Assembly: GCF_021390535.1 (NCBI RefSeq)
Contig: NZ_JAJUXG010000035.1
Location: forward strand, 1 to 38,717
Length of the DNA: 38,717 nucleotides
Direction of reading: 5' to 3'
Source of the DNA: Dyadobacter sp. CY312
GTDB taxonomy: Bacteria > Bacteroidota > Bacteroidia > Cytophagales > Spirosomataceae
How positions within the stretch are numbered: the first letter of the stretch is position 1; every line of letters starts with the position of its first letter. The notes beneath the pieces are model-generated. The model was not told the origin of the DNA. It saw only the letters and a program-made list of their open reading frames with translations, and did no database searches. The translations under genes were made by a program, and so were the position numbers. Of this stretch, positions 7,429 to 18,100 are shown piece by piece.

Positions 7429-8586
7429 ATGTCTCCTTTCTTTACTCAACCAGCTTCGGTACCTCAGCATCCAAAAAACAAAATCGTTTATATTGACTAC
7501 CTGAAAGTGCTGCTGACTGCACTTGTAATTGTGCATCACGCCCTGGTAACTTACGGCGCTCCCGGCGGCTGGTATTATTTTGAGAAAACAGAACTGACAG
7601 GTGCAGTCATTCCGATGACGATGGCCGTTAGTGTTAACCAGTCCTTTTTTATGGGCTTTTTCTTTTTTCTGTCTGCACTCTTTATTCCCGCGTCCCTAAA
7701 ACGGAAAGGGAGTACTGTTTTCATCAAAGACCGATTTTTCAGACTAGGAATTCCTTTGATTTACTATTCCTTATTCCAGGCAACGATCATGAATTTTCTC
7801 GTTTACCGCTATGCAGAAAACCATGACATTACCTTTTTACAGTTTCTCTCAGGTTACGACGGCTGGATCAATGTAGGTGTACTTTGGTTTGTGCTCGCTC
7901 TGCTCCTATTCACGCTGTGTTACATCGTTTATACCAAAGTAGCTAAGCCTGATTTTAAAGACTGGCCATTGCCATCCCTTAAACAAGTTCTATTTTTCGC
8001 TACAGTGCTTGGACTCATTACTTTTTTTACCAGAACTGTTTTTGCGGTAGGCTGGGTCTTAGAACCGCTGGGTTTTCAGTTAGGGCATTTTCCGCAATAC
8101 ATCGCCATGTTCATCTTTGGATTAATCGCTGCGGAAAACCAATGGATCCAGCAGATCGATCAGCAACATTACCGGAGGCTCAACACTTTCATTTTTTGTA
8201 TGATTTTCATCGGCTTTCCGGTTATTTTTTCTCTCAAAATTGTCTTTGGACAACCGCTGGAATGGTTTGTCGGGGGATGGCATATAGCCGCACTGCTCTA
8301 TGCATTCTGGGAACAGATTATCGGCATTTCCATCATGGCTGCATTGCTTGTGTTTGGAAAGAACAAGTTAAATACGCATTCCAATTTTATGAATAGGATG
8401 TCACGCTGTGCCTTTGCCGTGTATATTCTGCATCCGTTGGTTCTGGTGGTGCTATCGCTTTTAATCAAAGACTGGGCAATAGATCCGGCTATCAAATTCT
8501 TAATTGTCGCGCCGCTAGGCGTTATAGCCAGCTTTTTACTAGGCTCTGTCGTTGTGAAGATCCCGGGCGTTAATCAGGTCGTTTAG
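7429..8586 (+). CDS. Acyltransferase-3 family membrane protein
   Basis: A 385-residue multi-pass membrane protein of the acyltransferase-3 (OatA/MdoC-like) family. It begins IDYLKVLLTALVIVHHALVTYG, with the conserved histidine pair in the first helix, followed by about ten hydrophobic segments and the family's positively charged loop after helix 2-3 (RKGSTVFIKDRFFRLGIPL). The family moves O-acyl groups onto extracytoplasmic sugars or lipids; the acceptor here is unknown. A three-codon ORF (ATGAAATAA) ends directly against the start codon (TAA ATG), which may allow translational coupling. No operon partner is evident. Confidence 0.85.
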   Translation: MSPFFTQPASVPQHPKNKIVYIDYLKVLLTALVIVHHALVTYGAPGGWYYFEKTELTGAVIPMTMAVSVNQSFFMGFFFFLSALFIPASLKRKGSTVFIKDRFFRLGIPLIYYSLFQATIMNFLVYRYAENHDITFLQFLSGYDGWINVGVLWFVLALLLFTLCYIVYTKVAKPDFKDWPLPSLKQVLFFATVLGLITFFTRTVFAVGWVLEPLGFQLGHFPQYIAMFIFGLIAAENQWIQQIDQQHYRRLNTFIFCMIFIGFPVIFSLKIVFGQPLEWFVGGWHIAALLYAFWEQIIGISIMAALLVFGKNKLNTHSNFMNRMSRCAFAVYILHPLVLVVLSLLIKDWAIDPAIKFLIVAPLGVIASFLLGSVVVKIPGVNQVV

Positions 8587-8740
8587 GAGGGTTGCACGTT
8601 TGAAGACAAATTGAATTTCCACTACCTTAATCGTATAGGACGACATGAAAGCCGTGTGCAGGGTTTTCCACCCAACTTCCCTAATTTAAGATCCACAAGG
8701 CTAAATCCAGCAGATTATTAATCAAAAAATATAACTACCG

Positions 8741-9259
8741 ATGACACAAAAAGAAATTTTGATCAGTCAGACTTCAAATGCTTATGATTGGACAAATAAG
8801 CTTGTTGAGACAATTCCGCTCGAAAAATGGGAAATCATTCCGGATACCATTGAATCCAGTATCAATTGGCAGGTTGGGCATTTGATCATCAGTCATTATT
8901 TCCATTCCATTATGGTAATCCGCGGACATCAAATGGATATTCTCCAAAAACTTCCAATCCGGGATTATAGTGACTTGTTTACTGTATCAGCACCGATAAT
9001 GTCCATGGGAAAAACAGACTCAAGGAAATTATTGCAGGATCTGAAAGTTATTCAACAAAAGTCGATTGACGTTCTTGCAACCCTCTCTGATTCTGAACTC
9101 CACAGCCCATTGGAACCCAGGTCAACACCCCATCCCATCGCAACAACCAAATTTGAAGCAATTGACTGGAATGTTAAACACACCATGTATCACTGTGGAC
9201 AAATCGGTATTCTTAGACGAATTGTTGACAAGCGTTATGATTTTGGTTTAAAGCTATAG
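8741..9259 (+). CDS. DinB-superfamily protein
   Basis: A 172-residue four-helix-bundle protein of the DinB/YfiT type. The likely metal-binding triad is visible: H47 in WQVGHLIISH, and H147 and H151 in HTMYH, with GQIGILRR after it as usual for the family. Members bind a divalent metal, and some are thiol-dependent transferases, but the function of this one is unknown. The 154 nt upstream hold no gene. Confidence 0.85.
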   Translation: MTQKEILISQTSNAYDWTNKLVETIPLEKWEIIPDTIESSINWQVGHLIISHYFHSIMVIRGHQMDILQKLPIRDYSDLFTVSAPIMSMGKTDSRKLLQDLKVIQQKSIDVLATLSDSELHSPLEPRSTPHPIATTKFEAIDWNVKHTMYHCGQIGILRRIVDKRYDFGLKL

Positions 9260-9464
9260 ATAAGCAAAAGCGCAACCAGGTCAACCTTATTGCTCCTATC
9301 TGAGAAGTTCTCTCAGTCACTGCCGGGAACAAAATATGTCAGGGAGGAAACTGATATAAGTCATCATTTCTTTTCATGGCAAGAAATAAATTTACACAAT
9401 CATCAGCGACGTTATCAGATAATGAACAGCAATTTCTTAATAGATAAACCAGACAATTATAAAA

Positions 9465-9776
9465 ATGCAGAAAGAAAATCCATACGAAGTTTTTCAAAAA
9501 GAATCGCCCGAAGTCTTTGAAGGTTTCAACGGGTTGGTCGAGTCACTTATGAATACCAAAGCACTCGATCAGAAAACCAAACAATTGATTTACCTGGGTA
9601 TTAAAGCAGCTGAGGGAGATCAGACAGCCGTCATGTTTCACGTTCCCATGGCAAAAAAACTTGGAGCTGGCAGGGATGAAATAAAGGAAACGATCCTGCT
9701 TACATTGACTGTGTGTGGATTAAAAGGGGTAAACACATGTCTGCTGCCGGCATTGGAAATCTACGATCATTGCTGA
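9465..9776 (+). CDS. Carboxymuconolactone-decarboxylase-like protein
   Basis: A 103-residue single-domain protein of the CMD/AhpD-like fold (LIYLGIKAAEGDQTAVMFHVPMAKKLGAGRDEIKETILLTL). The usual catalytic CxxxH or CxxC is missing: the position before the histidine reads AVMFH. An AhpD-type peroxidase activity is therefore unlikely. The other cysteines (TVCGLKGVNTC) lie near the C-terminus and are not in the family position. The role is unknown. The start codon is the ATG at 9465, before MQKENPYEVF. Confidence 0.8.
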   Translation: MQKENPYEVFQKESPEVFEGFNGLVESLMNTKALDQKTKQLIYLGIKAAEGDQTAVMFHVPMAKKLGAGRDEIKETILLTLTVCGLKGVNTCLLPALEIYDHC

Positions 9777-9819
9777 TCATGTTTTAAGCCCCCAATATTC
9801 TTATCCATTTTTTGAGAAC

Positions 9820-10509
9820 ATGGGCTTAAAATCACATCTGTTACCAAAGAATTTATATAACCAACGCTCGCTACACCTATCCGTTCATTTAAATAAACTG
9901 TGTGTGGAAATACAACCCCTGCTGGATGAGATCAAAAAAATTGAACACGGCTTCAAACATATCACAGAAGCTGGTGATACGATTTTGAGCGGCCAGAACT
10001 TAAATCATTTCGATGTAGCTATTCAGTTTCTTGGTGATGAAAGTTATCAGGTACGCATGTTAGGGACTTACATTCTGGGAGCACTTTCTGCCGGAAATAC
10101 CGATGCGCTGAAAATCCTGAAAACTCAGGTTTCGCAAGACCAGAACTGGCGGGTGCAGGAAATGCTGGCAAAGGCATTTGATCGTTATTGTGAGACGATC
10201 GGATATGAAAAGTCGCTGCCCGTTATTGAACTATGGCTTGATGATAGAAATCCAAATGTAAAAAGAGCAGTGATAGAAGGGCTACGTATCTGGACTGGCA
10301 GGCCTTTTTTTAAAACCAATCCCACCCTGGCTATTCAACTGATCAGCCGGCACAAAGCAGATCCAAGTGAGTATTTAAGAAAATCCGTAGGCAATGCCCT
10401 GCGGGACATTGGCAAAAAGCATTCAGATTTGATTGACTGTGAAATTGCAAGCTGGGATCTGATCGATCTCAAAATCAATTTCACTTATAAACTTGTGATC
10501 AAGGGTTGA
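9820..10509 (+). CDS. AlkD-like DNA alkylation repair (HEAT-repeat) protein
   Basis: A 229-residue all-helical protein of HEAT-like repeats. Blocks such as DESYQVRMLGTYILGAL, DQNWRVQEMLAKAFDRYC, DDRNPNVKRAVIEGLRIWTGRPFF and YLRKSVGNALRDIGKKH match the DNA alkylation repair (AlkC/AlkD) superfamily as found in Bacteroidota. Tryptophan, aspartate and arginine residues on the inner face of the repeats are retained, but I cannot confirm glycosylase activity. It follows the CMD-like gene by 43 nt and may be read through from it. Confidence 0.75.
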   Translation: MGLKSHLLPKNLYNQRSLHLSVHLNKLCVEIQPLLDEIKKIEHGFKHITEAGDTILSGQNLNHFDVAIQFLGDESYQVRMLGTYILGALSAGNTDALKILKTQVSQDQNWRVQEMLAKAFDRYCETIGYEKSLPVIELWLDDRNPNVKRAVIEGLRIWTGRPFFKTNPTLAIQLISRHKADPSEYLRKSVGNALRDIGKKHSDLIDCEIASWDLIDLKINFTYKLVIKG

Positions 10510-10813
10510 TGATATTTCTACTCCAAAAGAATCGTCCGTAAATAGCCAAACGAGCCTACTGCGCCAGAGTTAAAAAAAATGTCAGAAATCCTCAGCAGAT
10601 CGCGAGGATCAGGGATTGGTAACCATCAATTCCGGTGGCACTTTTGATCCTATGAATTGCTTCTTTGGTCCAGACACTCCAGTATAGGTAAGATCACCAA
10701 CGATATCTTCAGTCTTTTTTTGACTGCTCTCACCACGGTTTCCGCCTTTTTTGGCTTGCAGACTATGTCCTTGGTGCACATACTACCAAGAATGAATGGT
10801 AACATGATCTTAA
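10510..10813. other. Convergent intergenic region with weak hairpin
   Basis: 304 nt lie between the plus-strand AlkD-like gene and the minus-strand two-component regulator. ATCCTC (10588-10593) and GAGGAT (10604-10609) could pair. On the minus strand they are followed within 10 nt by ACATTTTTTTT, making a weak candidate terminator for the regulator. A 68-codon plus-strand frame at 10657-10863 runs into the regulator's coding end and shows no family features. Confidence 0.35.
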
Positions 10814-13800
10814 CTACCCTGCCAGCGAATACTCACTTGGTGTTTTTCCGAATTGCTTTTTGAACTCCTTACTGAAATATTTTCGGTCATCGTAACCAAC
10901 CGCATAAGCGACCTCATAAACCGTCATGTTATGTTCCTGCAGAAGCTGGGCTGCTTTTTTTAATCTTATCGACTTCAAGAAATCAATGACAGACATACCC
11001 GTGATTGCCTTCAGTTTTTTGTAAATCACGGATTGGCTCATACCAATCTTTTCGGCAAGCATGGCAACCCCGAATTCGGGATTATCCATCAGATCTTCGG
11101 TGATCAGCATAACCTTGCTCAGAAACTGCTCTTCTGTGCTATTGATCACAATATTTTGGGGCTCCAAAGTAACCTGGCGGCTATATTTTTGCCTCATCAG
11201 CTCGCGTGCAGATAGTAAATTTCTTAGGTTTAGTTCCAGAACCTGAATACTGAATGGTTTAGGAATGTATACATCTGCGCCTATCTTCAGCCCGCTGATC
11301 TGATGGCTGACAGAAGCCTTTGCAGTAAGCAATATGATGGGAATGTGACTTGTTCTTTCATCCGTTTTTAGTTTTCTGCATAAGGTCAAACCGTCCATTT
11401 CCTCCATCATGACATCGCTCACAATCAGATCCGGAATTAATTCGGTAGCGCACAACCAGCCCTGCCCTCCATTTTCCGCCTGTATTATCTCATACCTCTC
11501 CTGAAGAGACTCTGCCAGAAATGCTCTGATCTCTGCATTATCCTCCACCAATAGAATATTCGGTTTTTCTCCCGGGATGAAAATAGCAGAAGCGTTTTCT
11601 TCAAAATCATCGTGTGCTGAAACTGCCAGCATTTCTGGCAAAAATATATCGGTGCTTAACTCGGAAGCTTCGAAATGAGCATTGCCTTTTAAAAGACTAA
11701 TCGTAAAACAAGTATTGCCCGCTTTGCTATCCTCAGCAGGTCTACTTTCCACAGTCAGAATACCTTTGTGTAATTCGGTAATACTTTTCGACAATGCAAG
11801 TCCGATACCATAGCCTGTATTCTGATTTCTCTGATCATAAACCTGGAAAAAATTAACAAAAAGTTTGTTCAGGTACTGTGGTGCAATACCCTTGCCATTA
11901 TCGCTAATCCTGATATCCACAGTGTTTTGCTTTTCTTCAATAAGCAGCTCAACCCTTCCTCCATCCTGAGTGAACTTGTATGCATTACTTAGAATATTGA
12001 AAACAACCTTCTCCATTTGCTTCACATCAAAATAAACATCGACTCTTTCAACATTGCTTTCAAAAACAGATGTGATGTCACGATGTTCAGACGAGAGGCT
12101 AAAATCATGAAATATGTCTTTCAGAAAAGAGACTAAATTATTTTGTGTAACCTGTAATCTGAGATGACTGGTCTCAGCTCTTCTAAAATCCATCAGTTCA
12201 CTGACCAGCCTGAGTAATCTCTCGGCATTCTTTCTTACCTGCCCCAGATGCGACTGAATGATCGAATCTTCCTTTCTGATCAGAATCAATCTTTCCACTG
12301 GACCTTGAATCAAGGTTAAATGCGTTCTGATCTCATGGGATATATTTGTAAAAAAATCCAGTTTGATCTGGTACAATTCATGCTCCCTGCGAAAAAGTGC
12401 GCTCATGTAGAAATAGCGTGTCACAAACAGAACTACCGCCGCTACGACCAAAACATACAAACAATAAGCCCACCAGGTCGCCCACATCGGAGGGGTTACG
12501 TGAATAATCATTTGTGCCGCCTTCGTACTCCACACACCGTCATTATTGGCCCCTTTCACAACAAACTTGTAAGTTCCGGAAGGTAGATTTGTATAGCTCG
12601 CAGATGAAGTACGCACGTAATTCCAGTCCTTTTCAAAACCTTCCAGCCGGTAAGCGTACGTATTCTTGTCAGACTTTATAAAATTCAGCAGGGCAAAATC
12701 AATCGAAAAGATGTTCTGATCATGGGAAAAAGTTATCTCTTTTGTCAGACTGATATCTTTGCTTAATAAACCGTCCGCAGCACCTATCACAACCGGTCTG
12801 TTAAATAATTTTAGCGACGTTAAAACCACAGGTGCAACAAATTCATTGACCTGAATTGCATCCGGGAAAAAACTGACCAATCCATTGAGTCCCCCAAAAA
12901 ACATTTCACCTGATTTGTCTTTGTAGAAAGTATTGGGAGTAAATTCATTTCCCGGCAATCCGTCGGTTACCGTGTAGTTTTTAAAATTTTGTTTTTTTGT
13001 ATCAAACCGTGACAATCCGTTAGATGTACTCAGCCAAAGATTCCCCTGGTCATCATCCAGGATTCCGAGCACGTTGTCATTAGGCAATCCGTGCTTTTGC
13101 TTATAAGTAACGAATGTGTTGGATTTTCGGTCAAAGCGCGTAAGCCCGCCATAGAATGATCCTATCCAAAGGATACCTGAGCCATCTTCCCGTACGCAAT
13201 TGATAATAGCCGGAAATCTGTTTGCAGATTTGCTGGTCGAGCTAAACCAAATAATCCGGCTCGAATCAGCAGGAAGCATATTGAGCCCCTCAGTGGTACC
13301 AATCCAGACATTGCCTTTGGAGTCCTCGTAAAAATTACGTACAAAATTACCGCTGAGCTTGAATGGATTTCTATTGCTTGTTTTAAAATGACTAAATTTT
13401 CCAGATTTCGGATCCAGTAAATCTGCGCCCTGTTGATCGGTACCCACCCAGATTCTACCCTTACTGTCCTCCATCACCGCGCTAACATTATCAGAGCTGA
13501 GCGAAAATGGGTCTTGAGGATTATGTCGGAACGTAGAAAACTTTCTGCCAGCCGGATCATATCGGTTCAATCCACCAAGGTGTGTGGCGATCCACAGGTT
13601 TTGATCATTATCCTGGGCAATTCCTTTAACCAGATTGGAGGAAATAACAGCAGGGGAATTTTGTTCCGCCCTAAAATTGGTAATGATACCCTTCTTGTCA
13701 TCAACGTAATTAAAGCCACCTCCCTCAGTACCTACCAGTAAAACTCCGCTTTTATCCCGGGTTACTGAGCTGACCACATTGTGGTTGATGCTGTACTTTG

Positions 13801-14902
13801 ATTTTCCTGTGTCGTAAATTCTGAAAGGGGTTGCATGCGAGTATACCACATTGACGCCATTGTAATAACTGCCGATCCAGACACACCCGCTTTTGTCCTG
13901 AAAAATTGCATACAGTGAGTTTTGACTCAAACTCGTTCTGTTTTCAGGTTCATGTTTAAAGGACTCAAAGGTTAGGGACTCCGGGTCCAGAATGCTCAGC
14001 CCTTCAAGGGTTCCTATCCACAATTTCCCATTCTTGTCGACGAGAATTTTGCGAATGTTATTGTGAACCAGGCCAGTCCCGTTTATCTGGCTTTTGTAAT
14101 GAGTGAAGTTGTCTCCGCGAGGATTGTAAAGGTTAAGCCCCCCATGTTTGGTGCCTACCCAAATATTTTTTTGTTTGTCCTCGGCAACTGATGTGACAAA
14201 GTTGTCTGTCAGGCTGGCCTTATCCGTAGCTGAGTTTATATACTTTTTGTACCGAACCTGCCCGCCCGCAAAGATCATTTTAGTCAGACCGTCAGCCGTC
14301 CCGATCCACAACTGATGGCTGGAATCCTCAAAAATGCTTCTTACGTCAGATTTCTCAAAACCTTGGTGATGAAATTCAAAACCATGTCTGTTGTCATTTG
14401 TCAGCTTATTCAGACCTTTGCTTGTTCCAATCCAGAGAATGCCACGACTGTCTTCAAAAAGGCAATTGATAACACTGCTACTAAGCCTTGTTTTTTGGGT
14501 GGAATCACCAGCCAGAAAAGAGATAAACGAATCGCTCTCAGGCATATATTTGTTCAATCCATTGCTTGTTCCAAACCACAAGTCATTCTTCGAATCGGTC
14601 AGTGCGCATAAGACGTAGTTGCCCGACAACGTAGACTTATCGCCGGGGTTATTTTTGTAAATTTTAAATCCCCGTCCATCAAATTTATTCAAACCATAGC
14701 TCGTACCCAGCCAAATAAATCCCGATTGGTCCTGGGTAATGGCGAGTACAGAGTTCTGAGACAGACCGTTTTCTGAGTTAAGGTTATTGAACACCAGCTT
14801 CTGTCCGAACACATCCATTCCCAGACAGACAACCACTGTGAGCATTGCCAAAATGCATGCTTTATTTCTTGCCGTAAATGATAAAAAACCTAAAGGGTTC
14901 AT
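10814..14902 (-). CDS. Hybrid two-component system regulator of a polysaccharide locus
   Basis: A 1362-residue one-protein signalling system. After an N-terminal signal/anchor come 14 propeller repeats of the DxxGxxWxGT type, which suits two seven-bladed domains in the periplasm, then a Y_Y_Y domain and one membrane helix (WATWWAYCLYVLVVAAVV). The cytoplasmic part has a histidine kinase with phospho-acceptor H856 in HEIRTH, an ATP-binding region (NAYKF, DNGKGI, GYGIGLAL), a receiver with D1163 in SDVMMEEMDG and lysine in KPF, and a C-terminal AraC helix-turn-helix. Such regulators bind an oligosaccharide in the periplasm and activate the adjacent susC-like operon, here divergent and 274 nt away. 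The proline usually found in HExRTP is histidine, a variant I believe is common in Cytophagales. Confidence 0.93.
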   Translation of the reverse strand: MNPLGFLSFTARNKACILAMLTVVVCLGMDVFGQKLVFNNLNSENGLSQNSVLAITQDQSGFIWLGTSYGLNKFDGRGFKIYKNNPGDKSTLSGNYVLCALTDSKNDLWFGTSNGLNKYMPESDSFISFLAGDSTQKTRLSSSVINCLFEDSRGILWIGTSKGLNKLTNDNRHGFEFHHQGFEKSDVRSIFEDSSHQLWIGTADGLTKMIFAGGQVRYKKYINSATDKASLTDNFVTSVAEDKQKNIWVGTKHGGLNLYNPRGDNFTHYKSQINGTGLVHNNIRKILVDKNGKLWIGTLEGLSILDPESLTFESFKHEPENRTSLSQNSLYAIFQDKSGCVWIGSYYNGVNVVYSHATPFRIYDTGKSKYSINHNVVSSVTRDKSGVLLVGTEGGGFNYVDDKKGIITNFRAEQNSPAVISSNLVKGIAQDNDQNLWIATHLGGLNRYDPAGRKFSTFRHNPQDPFSLSSDNVSAVMEDSKGRIWVGTDQQGADLLDPKSGKFSHFKTSNRNPFKLSGNFVRNFYEDSKGNVWIGTTEGLNMLPADSSRIIWFSSTSKSANRFPAIINCVREDGSGILWIGSFYGGLTRFDRKSNTFVTYKQKHGLPNDNVLGILDDDQGNLWLSTSNGLSRFDTKKQNFKNYTVTDGLPGNEFTPNTFYKDKSGEMFFGGLNGLVSFFPDAIQVNEFVAPVVLTSLKLFNRPVVIGAADGLLSKDISLTKEITFSHDQNIFSIDFALLNFIKSDKNTYAYRLEGFEKDWNYVRTSSASYTNLPSGTYKFVVKGANNDGVWSTKAAQMIIHVTPPMWATWWAYCLYVLVVAAVVLFVTRYFYMSALFRREHELYQIKLDFFTNISHEIRTHLTLIQGPVERLILIRKEDSIIQSHLGQVRKNAERLLRLVSELMDFRRAETSHLRLQVTQNNLVSFLKDIFHDFSLSSEHRDITSVFESNVERVDVYFDVKQMEKVVFNILSNAYKFTQDGGRVELLIEEKQNTVDIRISDNGKGIAPQYLNKLFVNFFQVYDQRNQNTGYGIGLALSKSITELHKGILTVESRPAEDSKAGNTCFTISLLKGNAHFEASELSTDIFLPEMLAVSAHDDFEENASAIFIPGEKPNILLVEDNAEIRAFLAESLQERYEIIQAENGGQGWLCATELIPDLIVSDVMMEEMDGLTLCRKLKTDERTSHIPIILLTAKASVSHQISGLKIGADVYIPKPFSIQVLELNLRNLLSARELMRQKYSRQVTLEPQNIVINSTEEQFLSKVMLITEDLMDNPEFGVAMLAEKIGMSQSVIYKKLKAITGMSVIDFLKSIRLKKAAQLLQEHNMTVYEVAYAVGYDDRKYFSKEFKKQFGKTPSEYSLAG

Positions 14903-15106
14903 AGATACCCGACCATATTAATCTTCGCAATTTAGCATACAGAGATAAGGCTGTAAATAACACAAAAATCTGTATCACTTTTAAATTATTTAGGGATGAA
15001 ATTGAAGCCAGCGAAGAGCAATTTTATCATTAAATAAGGATAGAATTGTCTCTGCGCGGATTAGCACCCCCATTTCAACCGATTTTTCGCCCCCTCATTC
15101 TGAGGC

Positions 15107-15134
15107 GTTTGCAGAATTTTGTTCGACTGCAAAC
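15107..15134 (+). promoter_or_regulatory. Dyad upstream of first susC
   Basis: GTTTGCAG (15107-15114) and CTGCAAAC (15127-15134) form a perfect 8-bp inverted repeat with a 12-nt spacer, ending 42 nt before the susC start. It could be a 5' UTR hairpin or a regulator site. GAATTTTG (15114-15121), one base from a -7 element, lies within it. The rest of the 274-nt divergent gap (14903-15176) holds no gene and no promoter that I can defend. Confidence 0.4.
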
Positions 15135-15176
15135 CAGTCAATCAGAATAATCCACTATAAAAACCCAAGAAGCCCA

Positions 15177-18100
15177 ATGAATTATTTTACAGATCTAAAA
15201 AAATGCATTCTCCGGCAACTCCGGCCGCTTAAAATGCTGCTCAACGGCACGCTGGCTGCGCATTTGAAAACATGCCCGTGGTCGCTTCTTGCCATTGCCG
15301 GCCTGCTGCTTATTTGTAATCCTGTTAAAGCAGCACACTCCTTAAAAGTGATCTCGGCCGTCAGCAATGCAGCAGAAATCTCCGGCAAAGTTACAGACGA
15401 AAAAGGTGAAGGGCTTCCCGGAGTGAGCGTAGTAATAAAGGGAACGCAGCAAGGAACAGTAACTGATGTTGAGGGGAAGTTCAGATTATCTGTTTCAGAT
15501 GGGAATGACAGATTTCTCGTATTCAGCTTTGTTGGTTACGACTCAAAGGAATTGCAAATCGGTAGCCAAACCGAGATGAATGTAAGCCTTTCTCCATCGA
15601 CAAGTACATTAAACGAAGTGATGGTAGTTGGCTATGGAACACAGAAAAAGGTAAACATGACCGGATCTGTGGCAGCTGTTGCAGCAAAGGATATTGAAAA
15701 CCGGCCCGTTACCAATCTTTCCTCTTCTCTTGCAGGCCTTGCACCGGGTGTAAGCGTACAGCAGGGATCAGGCAAACCGGGCTCCGATGGCGCCACCATT
15801 CGCATACGCGGTAACGGAACCCTGAATAATAACGACCCGCTCATCATTGTCGATGGTATCATCAGCTCTATGGATGCAGTAAACCCCAACGACGTAGAAA
15901 GCATGTCTATTCTTAAAGATGCCGCTTCTGCTTCTATCTACGGGTCGCTTGCCGGAAATGGGGTTGTGCTGATCACTACCAAAAAGGGTTCAAAAAACAA
16001 GCTAACCGTCAACTATACCGGCATGATATCTGTAGCCAAGCCGATTAACCTGATTAAACAGGTAACAGATTACAGTCGTCACATGAACCTGATTAACGAA
16101 GGTTACCGCAATTTGGGTCAAAATAATCTATTTTCTCAAAGTACTATCGATGCTTGGCAGACAGCAGCGGCTGATCCCAATGGAGTCACTGCCAACGGGG
16201 TGCCCAATTCAATTGCCTATCCAAACACCGACTGGATGAATACAGTCTTTGAGAACAACATTGTTCAAAATCACAATATTTCAGTCAATGGAGGAACGGA
16301 AAAGGCTTCCTATCTGCTTTCTGCGGGATACCTCAATAACCCTGGAACAATGCCCAATACAGGAACAAAACGCTATCAGCTAAGGGCTAACCTTGAAACG
16401 AGAATCAATAAATTTATTACCATTGGCACGCAGACGTATGCATCCATCCAGTCATACGACATGGGAAATACCTCAACCGCGTTTAATTTCCTCAGGCAAA
16501 CCACTCCCGGTGTAGTTCCGTTTTATGATGGCAGATACGGTTTCGCACAGGCCCCGGAGGAGTCCTCTACTGCCAACAACATCTTGTCCTATTTCAATGA
16601 CACAGGCGGTTCCAATCAGCAAAGCAGATTTAATACCACCCTGTACACCACTTTGAACCTGGTCAAAGGACTGGCTTTTGAAGCACGTTACAATTATCAG
16701 ACACGCTTTCAGGAATCCAATTCCCACAGCAATCCGATAGACAGGTGGAACTTTGCCACCAATACAGTTAAGTCTTTTGCCTCCACGCCGGATAAGCTAA
16801 GCACCAACTATTCCTTCAACAAGGATTATGCGACGACAACCGACCTGGTATTACGCTACAACGCAGAGGTTGGCGCTCATGCATTTGGTGGTATTGCCGG
16901 TTATAATGAGTATTATTTCAACTATTACAACACCGGTGCAAGTATGCTTGGGCTCGTCGACTACAACATTACCACGCTAGGTTCGGGTACTACTATGTCG
17001 GCTATCAGCGGAACAGAATATGACAGGTCTATGCGCTCGTTCTTTGGACGGGTTAACTACGCCTACAAAGATCGCTATTTATTGGAAGCCAACCTTCGCT
17101 ATGACGGTTCTTCAAAATTTGCACCCTCCAATCGATGGGGCATATTTCCTTCCTTTTCAGCCGGCTGGCGTTTGTCGGAAGAGCCTTTCATGCAAAATCT
17201 GAACAATCATATTCAAAACCTAAAACTGAGAGCGTCCTGGGGTAAATTGGGTAATAACAACATGAACTCCGATCTGAGCCGTGGAAATTATGATTACCAG
17301 GCGGTTTACAACACAGTTGGTTACTCATTCAACGGAATAGCGGCAACAGGTCTTTGGCAGGGGAAATTTGCAAACTCCAATCTTAAATGGGAAAGTACAA
17401 CTGTTACCGGGCTGGGTCTGGAAGGTTCTGCTCTGAAAGGTGCACTTAATTTCGAGATTGACCTATACCGTAAATACACTGACGGCATTCTGACCACGCC
17501 GCCTATCCAGCTGGTGTTGGGAACCGCGACGGCACCTACCCAAAACACTGCCGCCGTACTTAACAAGGGTATTGAACTTACGCTCGGATATCGGGGTAAG
17601 GCAGGCCAAATCAGCTATGGACTGACGGGTAATTTTGCCTACAATTACAACAGAATTGACAAGTTTAAAGGCAAACTGGCAGAAGGCTGGAAAGATGTAA
17701 ACGGAACGAGAACCTATTCATCCAACCTGGGTGATGTATCTACTGGCGGCGACAACAGAATACTTGAAGGGCACACCATTGATGCGTTTCACATCCAGAC
17801 ATTGTACAGTGGAAATGGCTCCGGCACCAATACAGACGGAACCGTCAATATCAATGGCGGACCCAAAGACGGAATGATTCGCACCGCTCAGGATATGGCC
17901 TGGCTCGAAGCCATGACAGCCGCAGGATATAGTTTTCAACCAGGCGGAGGTATTGGAAAAGCTAAAATTTACTACGGAGATCTGATCTATGCCGATAACA
18001 ACGGAGATGGTATCTATGGAAACAGTTATGACAAACAGTTTACAGGTACCAATAGAACCCCGAAGTACAATTTCGGCCTCAGGGGCGACATCTCCTGGAG

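Noticed and set aside
9290..9520. A 76-codon plus-strand open frame before the CMD-like gene
   Set aside because: Its end overlaps the CMD-like gene in another frame, and its sequence shows no conserved pattern.
10657..10863. A 68-codon plus-strand open frame at the end of the two-component regulator
   Set aside because: It overlaps the conserved C-terminus of the regulator and has no family likeness or neighbour on its strand.
10814..14902. HEIRTH in place of HExRTP in the kinase histidine box
   Set aside because: The phospho-accepting histidine and glutamate are present and the variant is, as far as I recall, frequent in Cytophagales kinases, so it is not a sign of inactivation.
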